Shown piece by piece: positions 1-11,694 of a DNA stretch of 64,000 bases. The notes under the pieces were generated by a model. It searched no databases. It saw nothing but the letters and a program-made list of their open reading frames with translations, and was not told the origin of the DNA. Position 1 is the stretch's first letter; each line of letters starts with the position of its first letter. Source of the DNA: Ophiocordyceps camponoti-saundersi (nom. inval.) (lineage: Eukaryota; Ascomycota; Sordariomycetes; Hypocreales; Ophiocordycipitaceae); contig PDHQ01000064.1 of assembly GCA_003339415.1 (NCBI GenBank), positions 62,001-126,000 on the forward strand, written 5' to 3'. The position numbers and the translations under genes were made by a program.

Positions 1-174
1 GCGAGTTCCAGGCGCTACCTTTCCACTCTTTGCAGCGCGCCGACCCGGAGCGCCGACGGGGCAACACGACCTGAAGAACCTTCTCTGTCTTGTCTCTCCG
101 TTCTTTTTTTTTCTTTCTGCCATTTCCATAATATTTACTTGTTTTCCATCCGCTTCTCTTTCTCCGCCTTCGCC

Positions 175-1671
175 ATGTTAAGCCCCGTGCCTCACGCCCT
201 CACCACGGTGCGAGGCTTTCAGGGCACGCCCGTCACATCGGGCGATGAAGACTCCGACTCGGGCGTTTGCGATACGCCGCGTCCCCGCCGCGGCCGTCAC
301 CGTCTCGATGACGTCGTCAGCGCCAACTGCAGTCCCGTCCTCCGCGCGTTGCCGTCCCCCGGCGTCTCGGGAATCGCCAAGCTACGGATGCAGATGGATC
401 CTCTTAGTCTCGATGCCTCATCACGCTCCAGCTCGGCTGTTCGCGTCCTCGGCAGCCGCTCCCATAGCCGCGATGGCACCCGCAGCGAGGCCGGCAGCGA
501 CAGCTCAGAGAACAGATTCGAGGTCAAGCTCGAGACCGACTTTGCCAGCGAGAGCACGCGGAATAACAGGACGGCATTCACCGAGCCCCTCGAGGGTGGC
601 TTGAAGCCCGGTCGTAAAATGACATGCAACGACTTCGAGCCTCTGCGCTGCCTCGGCAAGGGAGCATATGGCACCGTCATCCTCGTCAAGCAGCGAGCAA
701 CCGGGAGGCTCTACGCGCAGAAGCAGTTTAAGAAGGCATCGCTCGTAGTGCACAAAAAGCTCGTCGAGCAGACAAAGACGGAGCGGCAGATTCTCGAGTC
801 GGTCAACCGGCACCCGTTCGTCGTCAAGCTCTTTTACGCTTTCCAGGATCACGAGAAGCTGTATCTGATACTCGAGTACGGCCAGGGCGGTGAGCTCTTC
901 ACCCACCTCAACACGGAAAAAATGTTCTCCGAAAACGTGGCGGCCTTTTACATGGCGGAGATGCTTCTGGCCATCTCTCACCTCCACAACGACCTGGGCG
1001 TGGTTTATCGGGACCTAAAGCCGGAGAATTGCCTGCTCGACGCCGACGGCCACCTCCTCCTTACCGACTTTGGCCTGTCCAAGGTGGCGGTCGAGCCGTC
1101 GGAGACGTGCAACTCGATTCTGGGTACCGTCGAGTACATGGCGCCCGAGGTGATACTGGGTCAGCGGTACGGCAAGGCGGTCGACTGGTGGTCGTTTGGG
1201 GCGCTCGGGTACGACCTTGTGACGGGCCACCCGCCGTTCCGAGGCCAAAACAACGCCAAGGTGCAGGAGAAGATTGTGAAGCAGAAGCTAGCTCTGCCTT
1301 ATTACCTCAGCGCTGACGCCAAGGATCTGCTGACGCGGCTGCTGCGCAAAGAACCGAAGAAGCGACTGGGCTCGCAGATGCCCAAGGACCTGGAGACGCT
1401 GAAGCGGCATCGGTTTTTCCGCCAAATCGACTGGCAGCGGCTGGAGGCGCGCGATCTGGAGCCGCCGATTCAGCCCATGATAACGGACCCGGAGTTGGCG
1501 GAGAACTTTGCGCCCGAGTTCACGGAGCTTGCGCTGAGCCCGGTGACGTCGGTCGACAGGGAGGCATGGGTCGGAAGCCACAAGGACGACGACGTGTTTG
1601 GGGGCTTCAGCTTCGTAGCGTCGTCGAGCTTGCTTGAGAGCGGAGCCTTCCCGATGGTCAACGGCGACTGA
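175..1671 (+). CDS. AGC-family Ser/Thr kinase, S6K/Psk1-like
   Basis: Single-exon gene, 498 aa from the first ATG (an in-frame TTG at 139 is not used; the ATG has a CGCC context). Residues 1-150 are Ser/Arg-rich and probably disordered. The kinase domain spans about 154-415, with GKGAYG at about 161, catalytic Lys at about 183, YRDLKPEN (catalytic Asp about 280) and DFG at about 298. An AGC C-tail follows, with a turn-motif-like LSPVTS and a hydrophobic motif FGGFSF at about 475-480. A C-tail with a Phe-x-x-Phe-Ser-Phe site is known from S6K/Sch9/Akt kinases, where TORC1 and PDK1 activate the enzyme. The lack of a C2 domain makes S6K/Psk1 the best match and separates it from the Sch9-type gene at 8945-11694. 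Odd: the T-loop reads NSILGT where TFCGT is usual, so the PDK1-site residue is Ser314, not Thr. Role (translation and growth control) is by family. Confidence 0.9.
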   Translation: MLSPVPHALTTVRGFQGTPVTSGDEDSDSGVCDTPRPRRGRHRLDDVVSANCSPVLRALPSPGVSGIAKLRMQMDPLSLDASSRSSSAVRVLGSRSHSRDGTRSEAGSDSSENRFEVKLETDFASESTRNNRTAFTEPLEGGLKPGRKMTCNDFEPLRCLGKGAYGTVILVKQRATGRLYAQKQFKKASLVVHKKLVEQTKTERQILESVNRHPFVVKLFYAFQDHEKLYLILEYGQGGELFTHLNTEKMFSENVAAFYMAEMLLAISHLHNDLGVVYRDLKPENCLLDADGHLLLTDFGLSKVAVEPSETCNSILGTVEYMAPEVILGQRYGKAVDWWSFGALGYDLVTGHPPFRGQNNAKVQEKIVKQKLALPYYLSADAKDLLTRLLRKEPKKRLGSQMPKDLETLKRHRFFRQIDWQRLEARDLEPPIQPMITDPELAENFAPEFTELALSPVTSVDREAWVGSHKDDDVFGGFSFVASSSLLESGAFPMVNGD

Positions 1672-4131
1672 AGTGGAGGGGCGGTTCGGACCATGTGTTT
1701 TCTTTTTTCTTTCTTTTTTCTTTCCGCTTCGCTTTTTCAATTCTCGGTTCTCTTTTTTTTTCTTTTTTCTTTTTCTGTTTCTTCTTTCTCTTTGCGGAAC
1801 GTTGATGATGACGGAACAGGGGGCAGGGGGGAGTGTCATCGCGGCCAGGAAAAGGGTGTGAAGGGGAGGGCCGCGGTGAAGGCGCGGAGAGGGCGCGGAC
1901 GGAAGCGGCTTACATAATACAAGATGAATAGGAATATGAGGTAAATGCGTTCCGCAGCCTGACAACGAACAGACGGCTTGGGTAAAAGTAAAACGAAACG
2001 CACACGGACGGAAATGGGCAGTTTTGGCGAGGAGATGGGAAACATGTTGCGGTGGAAGCGATTCAGTGGTAGGCTGCTAAGGTGGGAGGGGGAGGGTGCG
2101 GCGGCGGCGGTAACACGTAGGGCCAGCCGTAGATGTTAGTGCCTACTACCTACCTGTGTATGTATGTCCCTATTAAGGTAGGCAGGTAGTAAGTAGTTTG
2201 TACGAATGTGTAGAGACTATCGCGTAGTACGAAGGTAAACAAATATAGGAACAAGATTTTCCGATACCTACTAGGTATGTAATCCGTAGTAGGGAGGTTA
2301 AGTTGTAGGTTACGGTAATCCGTAGGTGATACTGATAGAGTGATACTGATGGAGTGACACTGATGGTGATACCTGGTAGGTTAGGTGCTTTGGGGGAAAA
2401 AAAAGTAATGTGTGAGTGTATGTACATATGTATGTATGAGTGTGAGTGAGTGTATGAGTGTGTGTGAGTGTACTCCGTATATGTGAGTGTATATGTGTGT
2501 GTGCGCGGGCGCAAGGCACACTTACTTCTCCGTCGGGAGGGAGTGAGACAAACGAAAGAAAGAAAGGGGCATCTTTGGACCGGTTCCTCTTGGCGCTGTT
2601 GGTTGATTGCTTTAGTGGGTGGTGGCCTGGCCGGGGATGTTTCAATGTTGAATTATGACCTGCCTGGGTATATCCATGAGATGTGCCTGACAGTATGTAA
2701 GTGTGCATACATACATATGTATGTACCTACCAGGTTGATATGTGTTATGCATGGAATATGTATGTATGTACATATGCGGCGATGACGACGACTACGGTGA
2801 AGACGACAAGGGACGATTTCCGCAACGGAGGAAGCAAACCAACCAACCAACAAACTGAACCGAAGAGAAAATAAGGGCCGTCGTTTTGTGACGAATGACG
2901 TTGCAGGTATTTACAGAAGGAAGAAGAGAAAAACTACTGCATGTATCCGTGTGTGGAGGTGTTCCGTCAATAAGGTGTAGTGGGTAGTGGATGCGGTGGT
3001 ACGCGATAAATAGGGTCTGTAGGGACCTGGAGATTGGAGTTAGTGGTAGCCTGTAGGCAGGGGAATAGGCTTTAACACGGCTAGGAAATGTGTGCATGTA
3101 CGGACGTATACTCCGTACGTACGTAAGCCTTTCCCCCCAGGCCAATCGGAGAAGGCCCCGCGCTAAAATCTGACCCGCAGGCGAGGCTGAAAAGAAAGTA
3201 TGTACATACATACAAAAAGAGAAAGGAAGGAAGGAAGGGGGGGAAATAAAGTTTAGCCAACTGGCGACGTGCATCGTCTGGGATTGTCCCTGGTGATTGG
3301 GGGGGGGATTTGATCCATGGACGGAAAGCATTGGGGGGGGGTTCAAAGAGGTCGACGACGACCCTTGTTAGGCTTTCGTTTCTCTTTTCTTATGTATGTA
3401 TGTGTGTCTGTGTGTGTGTGAGTGAACGCCCGCGCTCGGCTCTCCTCTTTCCTTCTCCTCCTCATCCTCTTTTCCGGGGGGGGAAAGGGACGCGTGTCGT
3501 CCGGGATCCAATCCAACTAACGATGCTGCACAACGACGACAACACACACCCCCGGACCCAGAAAGACGAAGAGAGAAACAGCCGTGTCTAAGAAGTTGCA
3601 GTCGAAACCTCAGTTGAAGGAGCGGGAAGAGAACCCGTTTCCCATGTCTCTCCTCCTTTCTTTTTTTTTTCCTTTTCCTTTTCCTCTCACTGTATTCTTT
3701 TAATCTTTTTATTTTCGTCCCTTTTTTGTTTTCTTTCCCGCTCATGATGTTGTTATTTTATTTTATTTTATTTTTTTTTTTTTTCTCTCCCCATCTCCGT
3801 CCGAAACGGCCGTCATACTTCGTCGTCACCCACTTCGCAAGTTACAGGGGTTGCGAGAGGGAGGGAAAAAAGTCTTGTGGTCTCATCGTTGGGGGGTTGT
3901 TTTTTTTTTTAATTCTCCCCCCATCCTCTCCACACCTCCCTCTTGCTCTCTAACAGTAGTCATGGATATGGTTGTTACTGGATTAATATCAATCTTGTGC
4001 CGTCGACTTTCAACTTTGTTGTTTTCCCCCTTCCTTGTCCCTTCTTCCTCTTCCTCTTCCTTCTTCTTCTCCACTTGGGAATATCATATATATCTCAACG
4101 TGAAAAGACTACTAGGTCATCTTCCTTCGCC
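1672..4131. other. Intergenic, low-complexity, no gene seen
   Basis: Holds the 3' trailer of the kinase (T-rich tract 1695-1790), GTGA/TATG microsatellites (about 2400-2510, 2690-2780), a TACTCCGTA motif at 2471 and 3109, and long T-rich tracts (3660-3780, 3900-4075) that look like the 5' leader of the next gene. Open frames here are repeat-driven and show no protein-like composition. Confidence 0.7.
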
Positions 4132-5056
4132 ATGGGGCTTACAACAAAAGCCGCTGCCGCCGTGGCCCTCAGTAAGGCTTCCCTTTCCTTTCTTCGTATA
4201 TGTATAATCCTCTTAATACACAAAAAAAAAACCATACTTACCTTCTTTCCCCTTTTCTCTTCTTAGGTGTAACTGCCGTGTCGGCGGCCACAGCCCCTTT
4301 CTGCCCAGAATCCCGTGTCTGTTTCCGCTGGGCCGTGCCGTCAAACACTACTTCTGCCTCTGCTTCAAGTTCCAGCTCCAACGAGGTCATCTTCCAGCTT
4401 CAGGCGCCGACCTCATATCGATGGGTCGCCCTGGGCATCGGGTCCCAGATGCGGGATGCCGACATGTTCGTCGTCTACGCCTCGGGCTCCAACGACAACG
4501 TGACGCTCAGCACCAGGCGAGGCACCGGTCACCAACCTCCGCAGTACGCGGCCAGGACCGACGTAGAGCTCGTCGACGGCTCCGGCATCAGTGACGGCCT
4601 CATGACGGCCAACGTCCGCTGTACCGGTTGCGACTCGCTCGACCTCGGCGGCTCTACCCAGTGGATCGCGGCCTGGGAGGCAGGCGATGCCATCAACTCG
4701 CAGAGCCCGTCGGCGCCCATCTCCAAGCACGACGGCTACAACAGCTTCTCCGTCAACATGGCCACCGCCGCCGGCTCCACCAACCGGGCTCCCTTTTTCG
4801 ACTCCGGGGACGGCGGGGCGGGGGGCTTCAGCCCGGTCACCGTTCGGAGGGGTCCGAGGTTGGGCCTCGCGCACGGCGTGCTCATGTCGGTTCTCTTCAT
4901 CTTTGGATTCCCCGTCGGGTCGCTGCTCATGCCTCTGGTCGGCAACTGGCTCTTACACGGCATCTGGCAAATCGTCACCTTTCTCGGCATGTGGGCTGGC
5001 TTTGGGATTGGCTATTTCATCGCGCAACGCAGGGGCATAGTGAGTCTTTTCTCTCC

Positions 5057-5138
<82 letters not shown>

Positions 5139-5139
5139 C

Positions 5140-5179
<40 letters not shown>

Positions 5180-5605
5180 CTATCCATCTACACGCCCAAA
5201 ATTCCATTTACACATGGTTCATTTACATGATTCTTTTCGAAATGCTGACGACGACTTTCTTTTCTTTAGCTCTTTGCCGGCCCGCACACGAGGCTGGGGA
5301 CGTGCGTGTGCGCCCTCATGTGCCTCCAGCCCGTACTCGGCTACCTTCACCACATGTACTACCTCAAGAACCGGACCCGAGGCCCCGTCAGCTACGCGCA
5401 CATCTGGTACGGGCGAAGCCTGATGATCCTCGGCCTCGTCAACGGCGGCCTGGGCATCTGGCTCACGGGATCGAACCGGACCTTTGTCATCGTCTACAGC
5501 GTCCTGGCCATCTTCTTCTTCTTGCTCTACGTGGGCGTAAGCGTCATCTTTTCCATCCGGAAGATGCGCGCGCCTGGACATAAGCTCAGCATCGGCTCTC
5601 TATGA
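4132..5605 (+). CDS. Secreted-cytochrome (DOMON/CDH-cyt) plus cytochrome b561 membrane reductase
   Basis: Three exons, 4132-4171, 4267-5039 and 5270-5605, giving 382 aa; donors GTAAGG and GTGAGT, acceptors TTAG and TTTAG, all in phase. A signal peptide (residues 1-21) is followed by a DOMON domain of the cellobiose-dehydrogenase cytochrome type (about 25-190). Candidate haem ligands are the Met of SQMRDADM and the His of SKHDGYNSF. A cytochrome b561 part with about five hydrophobic helices follows (about 205-360). It has conserved His residues in AHGVLM, LLHGIW, GPHTRLG and YAHIWY that suit two b-haems. Such proteins move electrons across the plasma membrane to extracellular acceptors (ferric iron, copper oxidases). 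That role is known of the architecture; the substrate here is inferred only as 'unknown'. The second intron is filled with a CT/TA microsatellite. Confidence 0.88.
5056..5180. repeat. (CT)n/(TA)n microsatellite inside an intron
   Basis: About 100 nt of almost pure CT followed by about 20 nt of TA, lying inside the 230-nt second intron of the b561 gene (5040-5269). The tract sits just after the GTGAGT donor rather than next to the acceptor at 5269. Confidence 0.95.
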
Positions 5606-6101
5606 TATTTTTTTTTTCTTCTTCTTTATCCCTTTTCACTATCTGTTTCCCCCCCCCCCCCAAAAAAAAAGGCAGAGTGAAAAAAGACGGAGAAAAAAAA
5701 AGGAAAACAAGTTTCGTTTTTTTGCTGGGCCGAGAGGCTCGGGAGAAACAAAGTGAGTGAGAAGTGAGAGAGGAAGAGAGAGTGAGAGAGGAAGAGAGAG
5801 AGAGAGAGAGGAAGAGAGAGAGAGAGAGAGAGAGAGAGGAGGAGGACAAGAAAAGAAAAGAAAGGAATCCAGGCCGGATCGGACTTGGTGCGCGGATCGG
5901 AGGGGAGAGAAGGGTGTTTTTTTTTTTTTTTCGATTCGCGCTTGCGTCGTATCTATTGAAACATACATGCACGTTGGTAGCGGCAACACGACTTTTATAT
6001 ACCGTCGCTTGTGAGTCTGTGAGAGTGTCTGAAATGTGTGTGTATGTCTGTATGTATGTATGCATGCGGGAGAAGAGGCAGTAAAGCAAGCCATGGCTGA
6101 A

Positions 6102-6144
<43 letters not shown>

Positions 6145-6521
6145 CAGTTGCTTGTGGAAACACCATCGATCCTTTCAATCTCTCTCTCTCTCTCTTAGCC
6201 CAGGTCCAGCCTTCTTTTCTTTTTAAAGCGTTGTTTAAATAAAGCCGTTGGCCTGGTGGACTTTGAACTGGACTTTGACTGGACTGACCTGGACTGGACT
6301 GGCTTGGCTTGGCTGGCTGGCTGGCCGATTGGGTGTGGGATTTGGCGCTAATAAGCGTCATCGATAGAGCAAAGGGCTTTTCTCTACCCACCGTCCGCCC
6401 ACCAAGTCACGTGTCACCCTTATTTCCCTCTTTTTTTTTTTTCCCTTTCCAAGCCTCAGGCAGACACACACACTGTAGTAGCCTAGTAGGTACCTACCTA
6501 CCTGCCTTGGTAGAGACTAGA

Positions 6522-6562
<41 letters not shown>

Positions 6563-6771
6563 GCGGGGGTTGGTTGAGAAAAAAAATCCTCCACCTCCTC
6601 TGCTTCCTCCTCCTCTTTCTCCTCCTCCTCCTCCACCACCACCACCACCTCCTCCTCCTCCCTCCGACGCCCATCTCGTCCATTCCCGTCATCGTCGCTC
6701 AAGCAAGCGACTGACTCTACGGCGCCTCCCATTGACGACTAAATAAATCCACGCCTTGTTTTTCTTCCTCG
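5606..6771. other. Intergenic, GA/CT-rich, no gene seen
   Basis: Contains C11/A9 runs at 5649-5670, (GA)n tracts at about 5757-5838 and 6101-6141, a degenerate CTGGA/CTTGG repeat at 6255-6330, (AC)n/(AG)n at 6520-6562 and a CTC/CCA triplet tract at 6585-6665. It serves as trailer of the b561 gene and promoter/leader of the ATP synthase gene. Open frames are repeat translations. Confidence 0.7.
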
Positions 6772-7365
6772 ATGCTCTGCCGACTTTCCAGGCTTTCCGT
6801 TCGTTTCCCCCTCCCCGTCAGCTGAATTTTTTTTTTTTACACTTTTTAGCTTGGGGAAACAAGGACGTCATACTGACGATAGCTTTTTTTTTTCCCCCAA
6901 CGAATAGCGCGTTGGGGTCGTCAGCTTCATGGCTCGAAGGACGTTTATGGCGCCTACGATTTCACGAAGGGGTAAGTCGACAGCCGAAATATCGATTCAT
7001 TCAATTCATCTCCATCTTCACTGCACCAAGTCATTTCCCTGAAGCTAACAAAATCTTCTTCTTCTTCCCCCTCTGCTCCAACAGCCGACTACGTCCAAGA
7101 GCTCTACCTCAAAGAACTAAAAGCCTACAAAGTCCCTCCCGTCAAGGAGTCCGACTCTCACGGTCAGGTCCAAGCTTTCAACATGCCCAAGACGCCCGCC
7201 TCGCCAGAGGAGACGGACCTCGCCAGCTCCCTGAAGCAGTACGAGTCCATGGCCGTCGATATCGGTGCCGGCCAGGACAACTCTTCGGATCCTTCGGCCG
7301 CTCCCGTCTCTCTCCCCGATTGGCTTGAGATCGATGAAGAGGATGATTCGCCACGAGCCCACTGA
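6772..7365 (+). CDS. ATP14: Mitochondrial F1Fo-ATP synthase subunit h (Atp14)
   Basis: The firm part is exon 6908-6971 plus 7085-7365, joined by a GTAAGT...CAACAG intron (6972-7084) in phase. It encodes a basic stretch ARRTFMAPTISRR and then the mature-type start ADYVQELYLKELKAYK, followed by an acidic C-terminus ending DEEDDSPRAH. These are hallmarks of fungal subunit h, a peripheral-stalk component of mitochondrial ATP synthase. The 5' end is uncertain. An internal ATG at 6929 would give 107 aa with a very short presequence. An upstream exon from ATG 6772 (MLCRLSRLS...) spliced to the acceptor at 6907 gives a more usual presequence of about 30-36 aa. The donor would be GTTCGT at 6799 or GTCAGC at 6817. 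A GTTCGT donor is also used by the cyclophilin gene in this window. The call as subunit h is secure; the first exon is inference. Confidence 0.8.
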
Positions 7366-8944
7366 AAAATGACAAAAAACCCAAAAAGAGAAAGAAAGAA
7401 AAAAGACAAATTTTACCCTCCTTTATGGCTTCTCGTCCTTCATCTCCTCCTCCTCCTCCTCCTCCTCCTCTTCTCTCCCCCCCCCCCCCCATTCTTCCCC
7501 GCCTCTCCCAACCTTTTCACTCCCGGACCATTTTATGTCATCCGAACACGTCCACTGTTCCTGTCATCCAGAATTACGCATCTGTTTTTTCTCTCTGACA
7601 AAAACAAAAAAGAAACAGTCTCACTCCCGCAGGAGGGGAAACAGAATCCGAGAAGGGAGGGGGACGAGGGAAGGGGGAAAAGAACAACAGTTACGAAGAA
7701 GAGCCCCCATCGTGGACAAATCAAACTCGACCTCGCCTCTTCTTCCTCTTCTCCTTCCCTTCTCTCTGGCTCTTCACCATGGGGGGGAAAAAGGGTTGGA
7801 AAGGGAAACATGAGAACTCACTCGAAAAAAAAAAATCCAGGGGACCTCGCATGTTATCAAGTATCACGGGGGTCCCGGTTATCCCCCCATCATCGCCAAC
7901 ACCACCACCGTTGTACATTTTTCTGTTTTTTTCCTCACCTTTTTTGCCCTCCTGTTCTCTTCCTTCATCATGCTATCCGCTTTGCTGTTCTCTGTAGTGA
8001 CTCCATGTCGAGGCGGCAATCAATCCGTCTTGAGAGCGTTTCCCACACAACCTGACGCACAATCGTGACCTTTTTTCCCCCTTTGCCTCGTCTTCCGTAG
8101 TAATGAGTTTTCGCCTCTTCGACAAATACTATGCCTGCCTGCCTGCCATACAATGCCGTACGCACTGCCATACAAAATGGCTCTACAACGAGATACAATG
8201 AGACCGACGCGATACGACGTGCGAGACTACTGCCGTCCCACCATTCACTTCCCTTCTCCCCCTTCTCTCTCTCTCTCCATATCGTCATCTTCTTTCTCTT
8301 TCATTCATTCCATTCAACTACTCTTTCTCAGCTCCCTCATCTTGCTCTTTCTTTTCCTCTTCCTCCTATCCTTCTTCATCTTCCACCTCAAAACATCCTC
8401 GCTCACGTCTCGGCTTGACGCTTGTGTCCGCCATCCCATCACCAACTCCATCACCTTCACAAGTCACCACTCCCTCACTCTTCTTCGCTCACCCAACCAG
8501 ACTACCAACACAAAAGAAGCATCCCGGACAGAATCCGGAAAGACAGAGAGCAACTCATTAATAAAGAACAAAACACCACCCCCCCCCTCCATGTCGAGCT
8601 CTGTTTCTTTCGAACCGCCGGCCGCTTCAAAACGAGAGACCCGGCCGTCGAAATTCTTCCAATACTTTTTTTTGGTTATCCCCAACGTGTCCGAAACGCC
8701 GTCGTGCCACCCTGGCCCCTCTCGACGATGCAATGCAAAAGCAACCCGGCCCCTCTCCCCTCCCTCTCAGCATCCATCTTCCAGCCTCTGATGCTAGTTG
8801 TGCAATAATTAGGTCTTCATGCCACCGTCGTGAAAATGACCAAACGCGAAGGAGTAGCAAGCGTCATTCGCATAGTACATGCTGCCTGACAGTGACACAG
8901 AGAAGAAACAACAAGAAGAAAATAAGAAGAAAGAGAAGATGCGA
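7366..8944. other. Intergenic between convergent ATP14 and SCH9
   Basis: Trailer sequence of two convergent genes. It has C-rich and T-rich tracts (7440-7495, 7910-7950, 8255-8400) and no frame with protein-like composition. Confidence 0.65.
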
Positions 8945-11694
8945 CTACACGTCGAAATGCGAACCGGCAAACATTTGCTCGTCCGCCGTCGACGTCTTGA
9001 CGATGCCGCTCATCCTGTTGGCCTTCCTCGGCGCAATGTCGTCGAGGTTGTCCCAATCCTCGTCGTCGGGGTGCGGGTGCGCGTCGTTCATCTCCTCGTC
9101 GTCATCATCGTCGTCGTCGTTGCCCATCCGATCTCTCATGTGATCGTCCAGTGCGCTCTCATCGACAAAGGTGAAGCCCTGGAAGTTGGCTTGCACCGAC
9201 GGTGAGAGCGGCGTCGACGCGGCGTAGCCACGCGCCAACGCAGCTGCCCGCTCGTTCAGGGACCCGTTCTGGTCCAATGCATTGGTGAATTCGGGGTCGA
9301 AGTAGGATACGTCCGTCTCCGACTTGAGCTTGGGCTTGAATGGTGGCGTGATGAGCTTCTTGGCCAGGAGATGCCAATCGATGTCGCCAAAGAAGGGATG
9401 ACGTTTGAGCTCCTCGGCATCGTCCGTCGCTCCCAGGCGATGTTTGGGGTTTCTGTTGAGCAGGCCCTTGACGAAGTTCCGGCCTTCTTGCGAAAGCGTG
9501 TCGCGGGGGAAGCGAACCTTGCCAAAGGCAATGTTCTTATACATCTGCTGCGTGTCCTCGGCGTAAAAGGGGCTCCAGCCACAGCACATCTCGAATACCA
9601 GCACTCCCAATGACCAAAAGTCCACCATCTTGGTGTACCCCGACTCATCCAGTAGCACCTCGGGGGCCAGATACTCCGTCGTCCCGCAGAACGTGTTGGT
9701 CGTGTCGTTCTTCGTCAGGTTCGCCTTGGACAGGCCAAAATCGCAGAGGGCGATGTGACCGTTGGCGTCTAGCAGTATGTTCTCGGGTTTGAGGTCGCGG
9801 TAGACGATGTCGTTGTTGTGTAGGTGCTGGATGGCCAGTATCAACTCTGCAATGTAAAACTTGGCGCGCCTTTCGTCGAACCGGCCCTCCTTCTGCAGGT
9901 GCCAGAACAGCTCCCCGCCGGACATGTAATCTGTCACCAGGTACAGTTCCGACGGTGTTTGGAAGGAAAATTTGAGACCGACGATGAAGGGCGAATCCGA
10001 CATGGCCGTCCGCACTAGTATATTGCGCTCTCCCACCGTGTGCGCCACTTCCTTCTTCTGCACAATCACCTTCTTTTGCAGCACTTTCATGGCGTAAACG
10101 CGATGCGTGTCACGCTTTCGAACCTGGTAAACCTGGCCAAAGGTGCCTTTGCCGATGAGCTTGAGAATCTCGAAATCACTCGGACCGAAATGTCTTCTCT
10201 CCGAACGCTGATACAGAGCCTCAACGTAAATCTCGCCCGTCGGCGCGTTCTCAGCTACCGTGTCGGCATGTCCCCGCAGCATGAACCAGCCCTTTACGGG
10301 CGCTTCGTTATCGCCCGTGGCCTGGAAATCGACGTGGCCGATGAACTCTTCTCCGGTGGACGTGTGGTCATAGACTGAAATGTCGACGAGCATATTTGAG
10401 TCGACAACGTCACTAGCCTCGAAGTCAGTTGCGTCGTTCACCTTGCTCATGCACGCGCGGATGTGCGAGTGCAGAGGCGAGAGAAAGTAAAGAGGGAGAC
10501 GAGGAGGGGGAAACCATACAAGACGGCTTCAGCGTCCCACGTCGGGTGGAGAAAAGGTGCCCGAGAGGTCCGATTGCGGAACGTGTTGTAGTCGGTGATG
10601 CTCGTGTTGCTGCTCTGGCGGCTTCTCATAGGTATTGCCATGGGACGACCGGAGTCGCTGCCCTGACGCTGGATCGGGATGCCACCGAGAGCGGAGGGTG
10701 ACGCGGACGGATGATCGTCGTCGTCGGCGGGCCGCGGACCTCCGGATATGAGCTCGCTGCGCTGGAAGACGGCGACGACGTATGGGTCGCGGCACCTTCG
10801 CAGACCGCGGGCTTCGGTGATTTTGATGGTCAACTTGCCCTGAGGAGCCGGGGCCTGAGCGCCGGTCGAGGTGCGCGGGGTGTGGGTGCCGGGGGCGTCG
10901 ACGCCGTCGTTGCTCGTCCGGCTCGGCGTCTCCTTTTCATCAGATTGCGACGAATGAGTAGCCGAGAGTGCTCTCGTGGGAGTGGGCGGGCCGCTCTTGA
11001 ACATGACACCACGAGTTAGCTCTTTGAGCCCCTCGAGCGAATACCACTTGCTGGCGTCGACGGGCGGAGCAGAAGACGACGGGGCGTGATGATGGGGCGT
11101 GACAGCAGCGGCTGTCGCTGCTTCTGATGTGACGGGGGAAAAGGCGGGCTCGGTTCGGCCTTGGTCCGAGCAGGAGGCGGCGAAGGCGGCGCGAGCCTCT
11201 CCGGCCTGCAAGACAGAGTCCTGGGTCATGGAGCCCTCGGACGAGGAAGTTTGTGAAGCGGGAGGGGTGAGGTAGGAATGTGAAGGCGGCCGGGTTGCGA
11301 GAGAAAAGCTGGCAGGGAGTGTCGAGGAGCGGGCCTCGGTGGATAACGCCTTGCCGCAGCGCCAAGACCTCTGGGCACCACCTCGTGAAGGGCGGCGCTC
11401 GGCCGAGGCAGCGTCTTGGTCGTAGTCCAGGGGCACGCAGCCGGGTACGGAGGGGTGCACAGCGCTATCAGAAGGGTCTTGACGAACCTGACCGAAGTAG
11501 CTCATGATTCCGGGCAGGCGTTTGTCCTGAAGATCGGGCTGCGGGGTGGCGATACCGGAGCGCGGTGTGTCGGAACCGATATGGTCGACGCCATCTTCAT
11601 CGGCAGCGGCGGATCTGCCGGGTCTGTCAATGGCTTGCATCGTAGCAACGTGTGAATGGGGAGCGGGACGAGAAGCGCAGAACTTTTGCGCCAT
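8945..11694 (-). CDS. SCH9: Sch9-type C2-domain AGC kinase
   Basis: Two exons, 11694-10520 and 10445-8945, giving 891 aa. The intron donor GTATGG and acceptor ATGAG restore the C2 strand WDAEAVFKVND. Residues 1-285 are Ser/Pro-rich. A C2 domain (about 286-470) starts GKLTIKITEARGL and holds a Ser/Arg-rich loop of roughly 60 residues. The kinase domain (about 484-744) has GKGTFG, Lys512, YRDLKPEN (Asp609) and DFG (Asp627). The T-loop is TFCGT (Thr643), the turn motif STPLSPS and the hydrophobic motif FQGFTF (about 813-818), then an acidic tail. C2+AGC with this tail is the Sch9 signature: a TORC1-phosphorylated kinase controlling translation, stress response and lifespan at the vacuole. The start was placed at MAQKFC; an alternative ATG lies at 11640. 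The frame upstream of 11694 is low complexity and is probably 5' leader. Confidence 0.93.

Noticed and set aside
2173..3346. Several 100-180-aa open frames on both strands
   Set aside because: They are translations of TATG/GTGA/CATA repeats (Thr-His-Thr-Tyr and Cys-Val-Tyr runs) with no start context, intron logic or domain.
5757..6391. Glu/Arg- or Ser/Leu-rich frames up to 250 aa
   Set aside because: Pure (GA)n/(CT)n microsatellite translation.
7369..8055. 228-aa frame downstream of ATP14
   Set aside because: Poly-Leu/Pro/Phe from CTC and T tracts; it is the ATP14 trailer.
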